Part shown: piece by piece, positions 1-11,329 of the stretch
Layout of the letters: every line of letters begins with the position of its first letter
Numbering within the stretch: position 1 is the stretch's first letter
From: Taxawa tesnikishii (nom. ined.)
Lineage: Eukaryota; Ascomycota; Dothideomycetes; Dothideales
NCBI GenBank assembly: GCA_030247885.1
Contig: JAPDRO010000010.1
Coordinates: forward strand, 310,001 to 374,000
Reading direction: 5' to 3'
DNA: 64,000 nt
The notes under the pieces: generated by a model
Told to the model about the DNA's origin: nothing
Database searches by the model: none
Seen by the model: the letters and a program-made list of their open reading frames with translations, nothing else
Made by a program: the position numbers and the translations under genes

Positions 1-2306
1 GAAAGCCGCGATATCCCTGCAGAATATAAGAGCTATACCGCTTTTGTACTCGCTTCTATTCAAAATAGGGTCTAGGACCCTTAGAATCTGGCTGTGTCTC
101 GCCTATCTAAAAAGGAGGGCAACTATGAAATTATTACGATACCGCCTAGGGAACACTTGTTAGATGCCTGCAACTACTCAACTCTTAGGATGCCTATCGT
201 TCGGGGTTTCTTGGATATGGATATCAGAATTGTGCATCCTACTATATTCCAGGCTTTTCCTGGAACAAATCCGGACCACTAGCGATCCTATAACAAAGCA
301 TTGCACACCGCCTACATACCAAATAGAATCGCCTACCTCGTTTTCAGGGCACAGTTTGCTAACGGTAGAGCAGTAGTGAAGCTGAATCAGAATCTTGCCA
401 TGTTTCTCCTTGAATCCGAAATGGATAGAAGTTCGCTAAGAGCTTACTATTGTCCGGTTGGTTCGGAGCAGTTCGCTATTACGCAGGACGTAAGACTACA
501 TGACTTCCCTAGCACGTGTGCTCATCAAAACATGACCGTCAAATACTGTAGTCTTGAGAAGCTGACCATCTTTCCTGCTGCCACTAGCACGTGTGTAAAG
601 ACGAACCTTGTCTTAGACGTTGTTGTCGCCATCGCATGCGAAGAAAGGCCCGAAGTCGATCACCGCCATCGGGGGTTAAGGAACAGAAGACAGATAGCTT
701 TGTAACAAAATCTTCGAGTTGACGTTAACGTTGACGTCAGCAGAACCTAGGGTAGCAAGAAGGATTGCGCGTGGCATTGGGGGTTTAGAGCGCTATTAGA
801 GAATGCTATCGTCCTCTGTACACCTGCTCAGAACAAAAATTTTGCGTATAATACGATGTCCATACCACGTCAGAGATGTCGGCGCTAGCACCAAAGATGG
901 TTTGACATGCACTACAGCTCTGTCCAGTGCCTGTTATCGATCGGTGTACACTCTTCTGTCGTGCGTTGACACAAGAAGAAGTCTTTGACTGCGAGCCAGA
1001 TACCTCTAAGCAGGCTATCGGGTCTTCGGCGTTCCAGCATTCTTGGTTCGTGTGGTTGGAATTGTGCTGGTGTCCATGCGGTTGTCATGGTATACAGGGC
1101 GAGCGGCCGTCGGCCATCTATGCCTCCGCCGAGGAACTGCGTGCGGTAAGGCGTTCGAGTGCGCGGTCGAGCTGGATGAGATGACATTGTGGAGGTCGCA
1201 AGAGGTAAATGCTCGTACGAGGGTACGTAAGCCACTGTAGGGACGTTGATGGATAGCTGGCTCGGTATGGAGCGCATTGTGCTGAGCTGTTGTTCCTGTG
1301 GGCTTGTGGGCGAGCGATCGCAGAGATAAATAGACTAAGAGCGTCTGGAGGCGCAGTATGTGATTGTGTGACGTTCCGCGCTTAGCAAACACGCATGATT
1401 GGGCAAGCCGCTTGAATTCGCTTGCCTGCCGCCTTTCTGAGGAATACAGCTTACGAGTAATTCCGATTCCTCGGGCTGTATCATGTTTTGAGCTATACGC
1501 GATACGCTATATCGAGAGCCGACCGGAATGCATCAGTTTCATGGAATCATTAGAAGTGGGTGTATGTCATTCGTACAGTCATTGGAGATCTGGGTGAAGG
1601 CGACCAGCTGGTATAATCTGGGTAATCCGATCGATCGAGGGCTTGTAGGCCGAGCTTCCCCACACTTGGTCGGACCACGGCACGAGCGCTTGCAACTCAG
1701 TCCATCGATGAGCAGGACCGAGGCTTGGACTATGTGCCTTGCGACGCAACAAAAACAACCCTAACATCATCGCTCGTCATGACATGGTCGCATTGGAATG
1801 GGTTATGCACTGTATGTACTAATCAAACAAGGCCTTTGGCTATAGGGAGAAGAGGAGCTTATAGCAACCGTTACTCAGCAATCATCGCCGTACTCGGTAG
1901 CGCGACGGCTGTAGCTATCTTGACCGCCTGCCGCAATGGCCGCAGGTCTTACACCTGTCCTCGCCGACACTAGTCCCAGCTCCTCAAACCAGGACAACGT
2001 TAAGACTTTTGGTATCTCTTGTTGCTATAACAGCGATTGCTTCCTCACCGTACACGACGCAGCTCTGATAGACAGCCTCCAAAGCCTAGAAGGAGTCCAA
2101 CGATCTCTTTCTTCTCTCCGAATTGCCCTCCAGTCATCCTACGGTGCTCCTTTTCCTATACCTTCCTTGTCAAATCATTATATGTGTCCGGGACTGTGTC
2201 CAGCCAAAAACCGTGCAGGTTTCTTGGCATACTAGTTCTCGTTCCATATTCCAGATAGAAAAGAGCATCTCCACCAAGTTCATGATTATGTCCCGCTCTG
2301 GAATTA
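1..2306. other. No supported gene
   Basis: I see no gene I can support here. Open frames are short, mostly lack ATG and show no splice-linked continuation. One plus-strand ATG frame at 1936-2235 (99 codons, with a CC..C cysteine cluster) could be a small secreted protein, but no clear signal peptide or intron supports it. No inverted repeats or transposon remains were recognised. Confidence 0.5.
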
Positions 2307-3290
2307 CTAGAAGGCCGAGCCGAAGATTGTGGCCACTGTGAGTAGGAAGGATGCCCACGCAGGAGCGTACACCGTCGGCGCCGCTAAGGATAAGCTGGCT
2401 GTCTCGAAGATGAGCTGGAAAGAAAGAGCGCTGGAGTTGAAGCAGTTGCTCGAATCGACCGCCGCGACATCTTTTGGCTCTAAGCACATGTCAGTCTAAT
2501 GCTATTTGTTTGCTTCAAACAGATCGATACCAGCCAAAGTCACATCAGCACAGTTGTATATTGCTGCACCGTGCTGTGCTAGCTGTATTACCTGTATGGT
2601 AATGTTGTCGCCAGCCTGAACGCATAAAGAATAAGTATTGGGACATGTTCGTAGATAATTCTTAAACTCACCTTAAAGGTCATGTTGGTAGGCAATGGCA
2701 CCTGAGGCAAGCAGAAGGTTCCAGCGTACTGCTCATTCGTTGGCCCTATGACGGCAAATGGGGTAACTACCTATAGGGACGATAAGGCGATGTAAGTTGC
2801 CTGCATGGTGTTTACGTACAGGGTGGCTCATGTTTCGAGGTGCTAGTTCTCCTGGCTCAGTGAATCCAACATTAATGTAAAAGACTGCGCGTGAATGACC
2901 TAAACACAGCTTAGCGGACTTGATTCCTCAGCTTGCAGCGGCTTCTTACTAACCAGAAAACCATCCGGGCTGAACGGACACTGCACCACCTGAGACAGGC
3001 CAGAGGCTTCGATTCTGAGTTTGTGGCATACCGCCGCAGGGATAGGCCCATTGTGCCTACTAACACTGTTATGTATCATCACGGTGCCGTCAACCACGAC
3101 AACTTACTCCCCATGGATACGTTATCTCGCCAGCTGCTTGATTGACGACCCGCGCAGACGGATCCATTCCTGGAGGAGTCCCGTTGGTTGCTAAGTTATC
3201 TCCCCTCCAGCCTGGGTAGGTAATCACAGTATGTCCGTTAACCATCGTCAGAGTTGCTGCAATTAATACTGCTATCACAAATGATAACAT
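2307..3290 (-). CDS. BIM1-like (X325 LPMO-like) secreted copper protein, GPI-type
   Basis: Six exons on the minus strand join to exactly 241 codons (240 aa): 3290-3108, 3056-2954, 2899-2820, 2770-2672, 2615-2531, 2479-2307, with GT-AG introns of 49-56 nt. The product has a signal peptide (about residues 1-19), then an N-terminal His in HTVITYPGWRG, the hallmark copper ligand of LPMO-like X325/BIM1 proteins. Later come the AYPCGG block, GWFSGH with a second His, FCLPQ, the cysteine pair of YNCADVT, SNCFNSS, and a hydrophobic C-terminus after LSLAAP typical of GPI anchoring. In the family, such proteins bind copper at the cell surface (Cryptococcus Bim1 aids copper uptake) rather than cleaving polysaccharide. 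The frame is open throughout, so the gene looks functional. The family call is from recognised motifs; copper binding here is inferred. Confidence 0.95.
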
Positions 3291-5376
3291 GATGTCAAGG
3301 TTTGGATATGAAGAACGTAAGAATCCAAGGAAGACTCATGTGAGACAGATGACACAGGTATTTATCTTAGATCGCTTCGACGTAGATACGTCAGGAAGCG
3401 CCGCGGAGGTCACAATTTCTTGAGTCGGCAGATCCTTACTGTGCCTCCTGGAAGCGCACTATCTAAAACTGGTGGCTTGTCGCCTAGCCAGTCAACGGAC
3501 TGCAACCCTTGCCCATGTCCCTACACGAACTGTTGACACATGCATCCTGCGCGCTTTGTGTGCTGTGCCGCTCTTCGGTCATCATTTTGCTTTGATAACC
3601 CACCATTTACCTTCCACGTCGCACTTGTTGTATTCATTCCCATTCTTCCCCTGATGTACGAGATGGCGCATGTGCGGACATGGGTGCTGTGTCAGGAGTG
3701 AAGTTGTGGCCAGTATCTAACGGGCGCAGCTCTTACGAAACCCAACGAGGGTTTTTCGACCTTTCCCTAGAGACACAGATCATGATACTCATGCTCATTG
3801 TGGAAGAGGACGCACCAGCGTCATGATGGGAGCAGCCCGCTATCCTACGCATTGATCGTCAATTGCGCTTCGAATCATTCTTTGTACTTTACCACACACA
3901 TACTTGGGTACTGCACGCCGTGGGACTATTCTGGTACCGACCAACACTCTTCCACCACTACTCCAGAGCTGTCACCGCGTGGTGTAAAATAGATAACAAC
4001 GCCTTAGATGCCGATAGCAGAGAAGTACGGCTCGGTCGCTAAGTGGCAGTTGAAGCGGGGCATGCATGACATGAACCAAGAGACCGTGGGGTTGCTAGAG
4101 ACGAGATCTGAGGAGATGAGAAGATGTGTGCAAAGAAGTTTCACCCGCGAGGCATTGTCACAATTGGTGAGCAGGGTCACGTTCATGGGGTCACGTAGGT
4201 CAAACGGACGCGCATTCAGAAGTCCAAGATGATCGCTATCGCAGTCAGCTGTTGAGGATCCTGTGCCTCGACCCATGAGGGGAGCTGACCCTACGGGATA
4301 TTTGCCGCGCGGCTAATTGATCTCCTTGGTTTCGTGATCCGCTCGGCAGAAATCCCATGTGGGAAGCTCACCCCACGGGATGATCGCTGTGCGGCTAGGT
4401 GGGTTACTTAGTCCCGTGGTCCGCCCGGCAAAAGTCCCGTGTGGGAAGCTGTCCATGCGGCCAGAATCCCGTCCCCTAAGTATTCCACACGGGGTCACTG
4501 CCACACGGAGCGATGGGTAAGCCTGGAAGTGTGCCCGCACACGCGTGATGCCATATGCAATGCAGCCCGCACGGGACGAGTCCCGTGCATCCCCGGGGCA
4601 ATTTGCTCTGTTTGCCAAGCATTCGAAATCTGGTTGTCGCACCGTCGTCGCATTGTAGCAACAATACAACACCATTAATTCTAAGATACTCATCAATGGA
4701 TCCGGCCTGCGAGGGCATTTGCCTACGACGCCTCTTGTCTCGGCAGTCACTACGTGGAGCTCTTCGCATGCAGTGTGTATACTCTGAAGTTCTTGCTTTG
4801 ACAGCAGCCTCCCACTGTGCTGTTGCGGGTATGTCAAAGTCCCCCGACAACTCAGGCTGCCCAGGCAGTTCGCAGCCATTGACTGTACAGGATTACAACA
4901 GAGAAGACAAAAATACTCAACTATCATCCCTCCAATCAATGCCAGACCTTCAGATGACCCCTTCGGAAGTCGCTGAGAGCAGATGATCATTGAACTGGCA
5001 TCAAAATTGGCACAAGCTGAAAACGCAGAAGGTAATACTAGATGTGTGTTGCTTTCGTTGCGTTCAGTTCTGCAGCGTGTCTGATCTTCATCATCAGGCC
5101 AGTCACCGATGCTGCAGACTGTGCTCCGTCATCGTCCTCGTTCATCGAGCAGGGGGCATCGAGCGAGGATTGTGGCCTCTCGGTAATACTCGGATGCAGG
5201 GCAACACTTTCGCCGGCAGAACGTAGTCTTACTCCTTTCAAAAGGCATGGCCAGACTTGTACAGACATCTCACACACTCATGGCGAAAGGTAGAGCGAAC
5301 AGATATCACACTTGTTGATGCGTCTACGTACACCCCTCCCCTATCTCCTGTTCTACAAAGGTGGCCCATAACCCAT
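3291..5376. other. Intergenic, apart from an 82-bp tandem duplication
   Basis: No supported gene. Long frames at 4313-4990 (minus) and 4555-4986 (plus) overlap each other and lie partly on the 82-bp duplication; they show no family motif or splice signals. The 5' side carries the upstream region of the BIM1-like gene; I see no convincing regulatory motif. Confidence 0.5.
4284..4447. repeat. Imperfect 82-bp tandem duplication
   Basis: Two adjacent 82-bp copies, 4284-4365 and 4366-4447, both start gct.acccc/tacggga and end tgtgggaa. They share blocks such as gatccgctcggcagaaa versus ggtccgcccggcaaaa. A third partial start follows at 4448. Most differences are transitions, suggesting an old duplication exposed to C-to-T change. 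Confidence 0.8.
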
Positions 5377-5844
5377 CTATCTACGAGCCCTCGGCAGCAA
5401 GTGATCGAGATCTAGCCCTGCTAGCACATCGCGCCAGGTGAATGGCTCTGGACGATGTGAACATCGGATCTTGAGAGCATGAATGCACTTACTTGTCGCT
5501 TTGCGAGAGGCTTCCGTGATAACAGAGTGTATCAGGTTTGCCGCGATTGTTCGAAATATCGAGCTCACGGGTGTTGGAGGGCACTGGGTAGCAGAAGGAG
5601 ACTGCGACTGATTCGCAGCTGTCGAGAGGAGTAGCTTTGGAGCCTTGCTATCACCTGTCTTGAGCCGCTTGAAGCAAGGCCCGTCTAACACGCAAGTATC
5701 TGCAAGTTGGGTCTGGATGTGGCCAAGCTTAGCGAGGACCTCTCTATGGTGGGCGTCCTCAGCTTCTTGGAGGATCCGAATCTGCAACTGGAGAGGAATA
5801 CCTCCGCTATCGACCGATCGAGCCCTCTTTCGTGTGGAGATCAT
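5377..5844 (-). CDS. Hypothetical small basic protein
   Basis: The frame opens at ATG 5844 with a basic MISTRKRARS start resembling a nuclear localisation signal, followed by a helical, heptad-like stretch (LQLQIRILQEAEDAHHREVL), a Ser/Pro/Gln linker and a conserved-looking end TWRDVLAGLDLDHLLP. A GTAAGT...CAG intron of 45 nt (5448-5492) fits well; because 45 is divisible by three, the frame stays open spliced (140 aa) or retained (155 aa). I do not recognise the family. A short nuclear coiled-coil protein is the most I would say. Confidence 0.5.
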   Translation of the reverse strand: MISTRKRARSVDSGGIPLQLQIRILQEAEDAHHREVLAKLGHIQTQLADTCVLDGPCFKRLKTGDSKAPKLLLSTAANQSQSPSATQCPPTPVSSIFRTIAANLIHSVITEASRKATSKCIHALKIRCSHRPEPFTWRDVLAGLDLDHLLPRARR

Positions 5845-6290
5845 CGTGTCAACTACAAGGCGGGATTCCCGAAAGCTGCAGGGCTCTACTTCGCACAGTT
5901 TTACGTCTATCTGGACACTATGCGATGGGTTTCTTCTCCTTATATACTTACCCCCGGCCTAGACGTCCCTAAGGTAGGATCCGAGTATCCGTAGATGGGG
6001 TCATCCGTCATCTTGGAAGACAGTTCCCGAATCCTGGAAGCTAGCTAAGGGCAACGTCATACCCCTGCTCGAACTGGGGCAACTACTGTTCTCTGTCCGT
6101 TTTCAGACATGTACCTGAGGTGACAGGAACCTATACGGAGGTGTTTGTAGCTATCCCGTGTTCTCTCCAACTTGTGTTCTCTCCAACTTGTGTTCTCTCC
6201 AACTTATGTCTTCTTTAGGTGTGCGTACTAGTTATATTACTCGTCTATATAGGAATACAGCTATCTTAGGGAGCAGGCTATGTTTAGCTA
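5845..6290. other. Intergenic
   Basis: No gene seen. Contains the short 16-bp tandem triplet at 6158-6205, near the 3' end of the cupredoxin-like gene. Confidence 0.5.
6158..6205. repeat. 16-bp perfect tandem repeat, three copies
   Basis: gtgttctctccaactt occurs three times head to tail with no mismatch, which implies recent slippage or expansion. Confidence 0.95.
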
Positions 6291-7065
6291 TCATAGGAGG
6301 CAGAAGAAGGCATTTAGCGATACGAGCAGAAACATACAACCGGCGAGTGGGTCCCGGTCAGCTTTGCCTACAGCAGGCGGCAAAGCATGGCCTGACGCAT
6401 TTCCCGTAGGATAGCTGCTCGGGAGTACACTTGCTCCGGTGCTGCTCGGCTGTATGCTTGGGAGCGGGATGTTGCTAGCAGACACGATGTCTGGTAGGCG
6501 CATACCGCTGCTCGGTTGTCCAAGACGTGGAAGCCCTCTAGAAGCGGTGGGCCAAACTCCATCAGACTTACAGCTGCACGGGATGTGTTGATGAGAGGTA
6601 TTCATAGGATTGACGCGCAACATCCTTCCGCTACCGCAGTAAGGTCTCGAGTCGGAAGCCAAGAACCCGAAGAACTGCCTTCCATCGGCCTCGATCTTGA
6701 TGTCTAGAGTGCATGCTCCTTCAGGAAACTGATGCAGGGAGGAAGGAGGCACAGATCTGTTCGCATGGCTTGTCTGGCAGGGATCTGAACCTCGCCATAC
6801 CGCCACCGGCCCGATACCGGCGCCCGCATGTCGCAAGCGTACTGTCGTACCCGAAGACGCGTCGATCGAGGATGGTGTAAAGCTCATGTTGGATGCAAGA
6901 TCGACCGGACTGATGGCTTGCGGGTGTGTCTCGTTCCAGGAAACAGCACTAAACGATGGAGTCAGCGGCCAAGAACACACGCATGCTTCGTGCTATGATG
7001 GGGACATACTGTTCGGCGAAGGCGGCGCTAGCGCACACCAACAGAAGGGTCAAAGAGCCTCGCAT
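6291..7065 (-). CDS. Secreted cupredoxin-like GPI-anchored protein
   Basis: Exon 1 (7065-7010) encodes a signal peptide, MRGSLTLLLVCASAAFA. A 61-nt GTATGT...TAG intron (6949-7009) follows and exon 2 (6948-6291) completes exactly 238 codons (237 aa). The middle has the order of fungal cupredoxin-like extracellular proteins: MSFTPSSIDASSGTTVRL (usual pattern FTPSSI.A..GD.V.F), SDPC, an F-rich strand and YCGSGRMLRVNP (usually YCHC..GM...VNP). The canonical ligand His in HSV and in the C-terminal YCH seem absent, so metal binding is doubtful. A Ser/Pro-rich linker and a hydrophobic tail (FLLVSLNAFFCLL) suggest a GPI anchor on the wall or membrane. Frame and splice sites are intact. The family call is moderately firm; function is inferred. 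Confidence 0.8.
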
Positions 7066-7320
7066 CGTGGACTTCGCTGCTGTCTGACTGCAGGGAGGCT
7101 ATCTTGAAGAACGACTATATACTGCATGTGTGCTTCGTGCAGCACCAACAGTTGGTTTCGCGGACTCAGGAAGCGGGCGTCCGGATCCGGGAAGTCGTCG
7201 ATCGTGCACGTGACAGACCTATCGCCGCCTGTCGAGCACTCTCACATATAAGGCGGCGGTCGCGCTGCGTAGTGGCCAGACGTTGTCTTGACATTCGTAT
7301 ATTGGTACCTTCTCTGAGCA

Positions 7321-9290
7321 ATGTCTACATCACCAGCAGGGTCTACCGACCCCAACAATACACAAGACGCACAGCATCAGCCTACTGTAGAGGAGACGAT
7401 GGACACGGACAGCGGCTCGGAGAGCTATGATGCAACCCCAGATGATGCCTCTCGACTCGCGGAAGGCGAGTTCAACTTGGAAGAGGTACTGAAGGATCCG
7501 CCACCGACACACCCACCAGAAGTGCTTGCACTCGTAGAGAACCTGTACCCTCTCTTCCAGGCCATGTGGGACACCGCTCTCACCGCAGAGCAACGCAAAG
7601 AAGTGAAGAACATCCAGAACAAGATCATCACCCGGGCTGGCGACACCCGCAACGGCGACTGGGCCTGGAAAACGATTATTCCCACTATCCAGGGCTTGAT
7701 CGAGACCTTGCACAACAAGCTGGCTCAGTGGGAGAGTTGGAAGGGCCCAAGATCGGGAAGTGACTACGAAAGTGAAACCGCAAAGCTGATAAATGCGTGC
7801 TGTATGCTGATCGGCAATGCCTCCAAACACGGGCTGCAACCAAACCAGCTGGTCAGCCCACGTGCTTCGTTGCTGATTGGTAAGCTCTGGGACTCAGCGG
7901 GCCGGGAGGACAAGGTGAACCTGAATCGCTTTATGGTCCAAGCCAACCGCAAGCAGAAGTCTGCATCAGAAGCGGTTGAGGTAGCCCTCATCACCATCGC
8001 ACGCAAACCAGACGCCCAAGCTGGACAAGAAGCGATAGAGAGTCTCAAGGAGGTGAACCAACGACTCAGCGAGTGCAACTCCAGCAGTCACATCGAGATT
8101 GATGTGTCAGCCCTGGAAAAACTACTGAACGCGTCTGACACAGCACGTCACGAGAGAATAGCACTGGAGGGAGCGAAACTTGCATTCTGCGGCATACCCA
8201 TGTCTGACCTCACCAAAGCCCTCCCAAAGAAGCTCAAAGATCTTTCGCTGAAGCAGAGCCAAATCGACGGTTTCGTGGCAGAATGCTTGTCAAGAGCAGC
8301 CAAGCGACCAGAAGATTCCAACTCACTCATCCGAAGGTGGGAGGGAGAGCTGCAAACGGTACCCACGTCCTCGCTGTCTACCCCCGGCGCTGTCTCTGCG
8401 TCACCCCTTCGAAAGAACACAACGTGCCTGCGTCCACACCGAGTACACTGGACCAAATGATCAAGGATCCGGCTTTCTTCAGCGCCCTCGAACAGAAAAG
8501 AGATGAGATCGCCTTCACCGGGTCTCTGGTCGTTCAAAGTCAGTCGCAGATTCAGTCTTTCGGGCGGATCGAGTTCGTCACTAAAGCGGGCTTCGGCTAT
8601 CGAGCAGTGGTCAACTGTGGCACAGAAAAGCGTCCCTACTTCAGGAGCGTAGCGGGATTGGCTTGCGGCAAAGGAGAAGGCAAAGGACTCTCCGAGAAGT
8701 GGCCGAGGAGCCTGAGCGCTGCTGCCATTGAGAAGCGCGAGCACAAACACATCAAAGGAATCCTGCACCTAGTCGAACTGGATCCCCAGTATCTCTACAA
8801 CGATCGGAGGCGCGCAGATGGTAAACCGATCCACGAGCGGGAGCCTATCACCTACTTCCAGATCCAGTGGCGCGATGAGACGAAGGCCTGGGTGACCAAG
8901 ACTGAACTCTCAAAGATCTCCTCGAAGGAGAACGTTGAGCAGTGGGCGGCCGAGCGACGCTTTGCTCGATATATCGTGATGGATTTCTTCCTTGTCTGCC
9001 AGTGGCTCAACCGCCACCCTGACACGATGAGGCCTCTTGAGGAAAAGGACCGCAACAGCTATCCGTGGCTCTACCCAGGACTGAGAAATGCAAGTCAGCA
9101 AGCACACGACGCCGAAAAGCTCGCCCAAGCCATAAAGAGACTCGGTCTGGCAGGTCTTCACCAACCTGCACTGATTGGCAGCTCTCACCAACCTGCACTG
9201 ATTGGCAGCTCTCATCAACCTGAATTGATTGGTAGCTCCCGCCAACCTGCTCTGTTAGGCGATCCTTCACAAAACCAGACCGTGAGTTAG
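7321..9290 (+). CDS. Unknown protein, ~656 aa, split by one frameshift
   Basis: Two adjoining open frames, 7321-8460 and 8283-9290, together use 1970 nt, one base short of 657 codons. The switch fits a missing C in the C4 run 8404-8407, giving a continuous Ser/Pro linker (SLSTPGAVSASP into SKEHNVPASTPSTLDQM). The N-terminal half is acidic, then helical (LYPLFQAMWDTALTAEQRKE). The C-terminal half has a beta-like module (GRIEFVTKAGFGYRAVVNCG), a charged segment with QIQWRDETKAWV, and a tail of four 9-residue repeats HQPALIGSS. No signal peptide or membrane segment. I do not recognise the family. An intron near 8370-8445 is a less economical alternative to a frameshift or base-calling error. Confidence 0.65.
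9159..9266 (+). repeat. 27-bp x 4 coding minisatellite
   Basis: Four head-to-tail 27-bp units encode HQPALIGSS, HQPALIGSS, HQPELIGSS and RQPALLGDP. Units 1 and 2 are identical and 3 and 4 diverged. All indels preserve frame, which supports the unit array being translated. Confidence 0.95.
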
Positions 9291-9937
9291 ACAACATATA
9301 CTGAAGTCGGGGGCTAGGGTCCCCTACAACTATAGACTGACCTGCAAAGCAAACAGGGCCCACCGACCAATGTGTCTTAAGCGAGACGTCACCAGGTATA
9401 GAAGCAGAGAAGAGCTACAACAACGAGCCTATCGACGCTTCCAGTCTCGGGGCCGAAGAGATAATACAGATAATGAACCGGTACACAGAGTTGGAGCTTG
9501 CGGATGGCACAACGTATAGCTTCAACCCCGTGCCACCTTCGTCGACGTCTTGTTAGCGATCGTGTACGTACAAATCGGTTTTTCTAGTATAGGGACCATG
9601 TAGATTAGTATAGTCCATGCAGTATTCGGTTTCAGAAAAGACCTAGGGCAACCAGCCCATTTCACAACTTCCTCGGCTACGGATCAGAACCAATCCTTGT
9701 TCTGTTCGATCAGATCTGCTCCATCCTAGCCGGGCTGGAATGGATTGCGGTATCACGCAAAGCCTGATCTCGGGGAGTTGACCTTGTTAGATTACTCGTT
9801 TTCTGTCATAGAACTCCAGATCTGAAGCCAAGTCATTCTATCGCAGCTCCGAGCAAGGGAGCCGGTGGATTGAGTACAGGCAAAGTCTATTCATCCGAGT
9901 TGTACGAACCAGCTACTCTCACGCTACGCAACAATCT
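9291..9937. other. Intergenic
   Basis: No gene, repeat or element recognised between the convergent unknown-protein gene and the coiled-coil gene. Confidence 0.5.
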
Positions 9938-10610
9938 CTACTGCTCGCTTGACTGGCTGCCTTCTAATGCATCTTCCGAACTATGACCATTCTCGAGATG
10001 AGAAACCTTCTGTTCAAGTAACCGGATTTCCCGGTCCTTTGCCGCTATCATATCCAGACTCAGGCTGAGAACGGGGTGGTGCTAGACAGTGTCAGTCCAC
10101 AAGCAACACCGACAGGATAGAAACACGGATGGGACGGAGTAGTCCTACACTTGACGACATCGATTGGCTTTCGTCGCGCGCTTCGCCGAGTTGCTGACGC
10201 AGCTGTGTGTTCTCTTGCACGAGGTGTAGCCTCTCAGCATTACATTGCAAGAGCATGTCGTTGCACGTAGTCCAGAGGCATGCCCAATCCTCGCGGTACT
10301 GCCAGACTTGAGCGAGTTCCCTCTGCATCTGTATACGCACGCCAATCTCAGCCCAGAGCCACTGGCGGGTTTGCGTGTGCTCCGCTCTCTCCCACTCGAG
10401 TAGCTCCGCCATTGAACGAACGGCAGAACTCCCAATATCAGAGTTCGAGTCGCAAGGCTGTTCTTCATTGCTTGCCTGATCGCTTTGAGGATGTTCTCGA
10501 CTGTGAGGCAGAGCACGTAGAAACGGATGGGCAGGCAAATCTGCTGGGATTTTGGGCGCAATCTTTCGAGGTATGATGGTCTTGTCAGAAGACATTGTTA
10601 GTGTCGGCAT
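9938..10610 (-). CDS. Small coiled-coil protein
   Basis: ATG at 10610 (an in-frame ATG 15 nt downstream is an alternative). Exon 1 10610-10149, a 67-nt intron 10082-10148 and exon 2 10081-9938 give 202 codons (201 aa). The first third is basic and Pro-rich (MPTLTMSSDKTIIPRKIAPK); the rest is Gln/Glu/Leu-rich helix (LVQENTQLRQQLGEARDES, then AAKDREIRLLEQKVSHLEN), typical of a coiled coil or bZIP-like dimer, but I see no bZIP basic region. Its layout (disordered N-terminus, coiled coil, one central intron, same strand) resembles the gene at 17359-18044. Function unknown. Confidence 0.6.
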
Positions 10611-11329
10611 GGGGCTACGGCGACTTGAGGAGCGAAACACTCGATCGTTTTATCAAACCATTGTTGCACGAGGTCGACCAGATGCATGTGTCCTAATGCC
10701 AGAAAAAGGCGCGGACCAATCCCAGAAGACGGGTTCCTGGAGCTCGTTTCTTATCACGCCCATATCCTGGCTGCAGCCGCACCGCTTCTTCTTCCAGCCG
10801 AGGGAACAAAGCAGTGCGGGGAGGAACTGCGACGGTCCCTTCCAGCGCCCCGTGGCAGAACACTCTATCGACTACAACAGTAACTCTCGAAAGCAGCGTT
10901 CTATCAGTCATACGTCCGTACGCAGCTGTAGTCTCAGGCTATGTTCGCATGTGGATACTGTGCTTCGGAGTCTGCGGGGAAACTGCTATCCGCGGAACGT
11001 TACCAACGTTGCGACGTACTGAGTCTACCGACGGACGTATGAGCGTATTCATTGCGTGTACTCTACATAGTTCTGGATCGACCGAAGATGATGCCTCCTA
11101 TGCTCCCTGCGCTTCCTTCCTTCACACAACCTGTCTTCAGTGTCCTTGTTTGTTGTCCTTCAGACTCCCGTTGGCACTGTTGCTGGAGGTCGCCCATCCT
11201 GGGGGCTCGGACGATGACAGCGCTCGGTCAAGGGATGCCAGCGTTGACAATGTCCGCGGTGAGAGTGGCAGAGCGTTCTGGAGGCCGCTTCTGTCTGTTG
11301 CTGCATAGCTACGGTCTCTGCACAGATCA
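10611..11329. other. No supported gene
   Basis: A plus frame at 10814-11308 and a Gln-rich minus frame near 11060-11180 compete for the same DNA; neither has a clear start, intron or motif. I leave it unassigned. Confidence 0.4.

Noticed and set aside
1015-1392. 125-codon minus ORF near the window start
   Set aside because: Overlapping alternatives in several frames, no motif or splice signals.
4313-4990. 225-codon minus-strand ORF
   Set aside because: Overlaps an equally long plus frame and lies partly on the 82-bp duplication; no motif, no start context, no intron support.
8148-8768. 206-codon minus ORF across the unknown 656-aa gene
   Set aside because: Antisense shadow; the sense frames are continuous and carry in-frame repeats.
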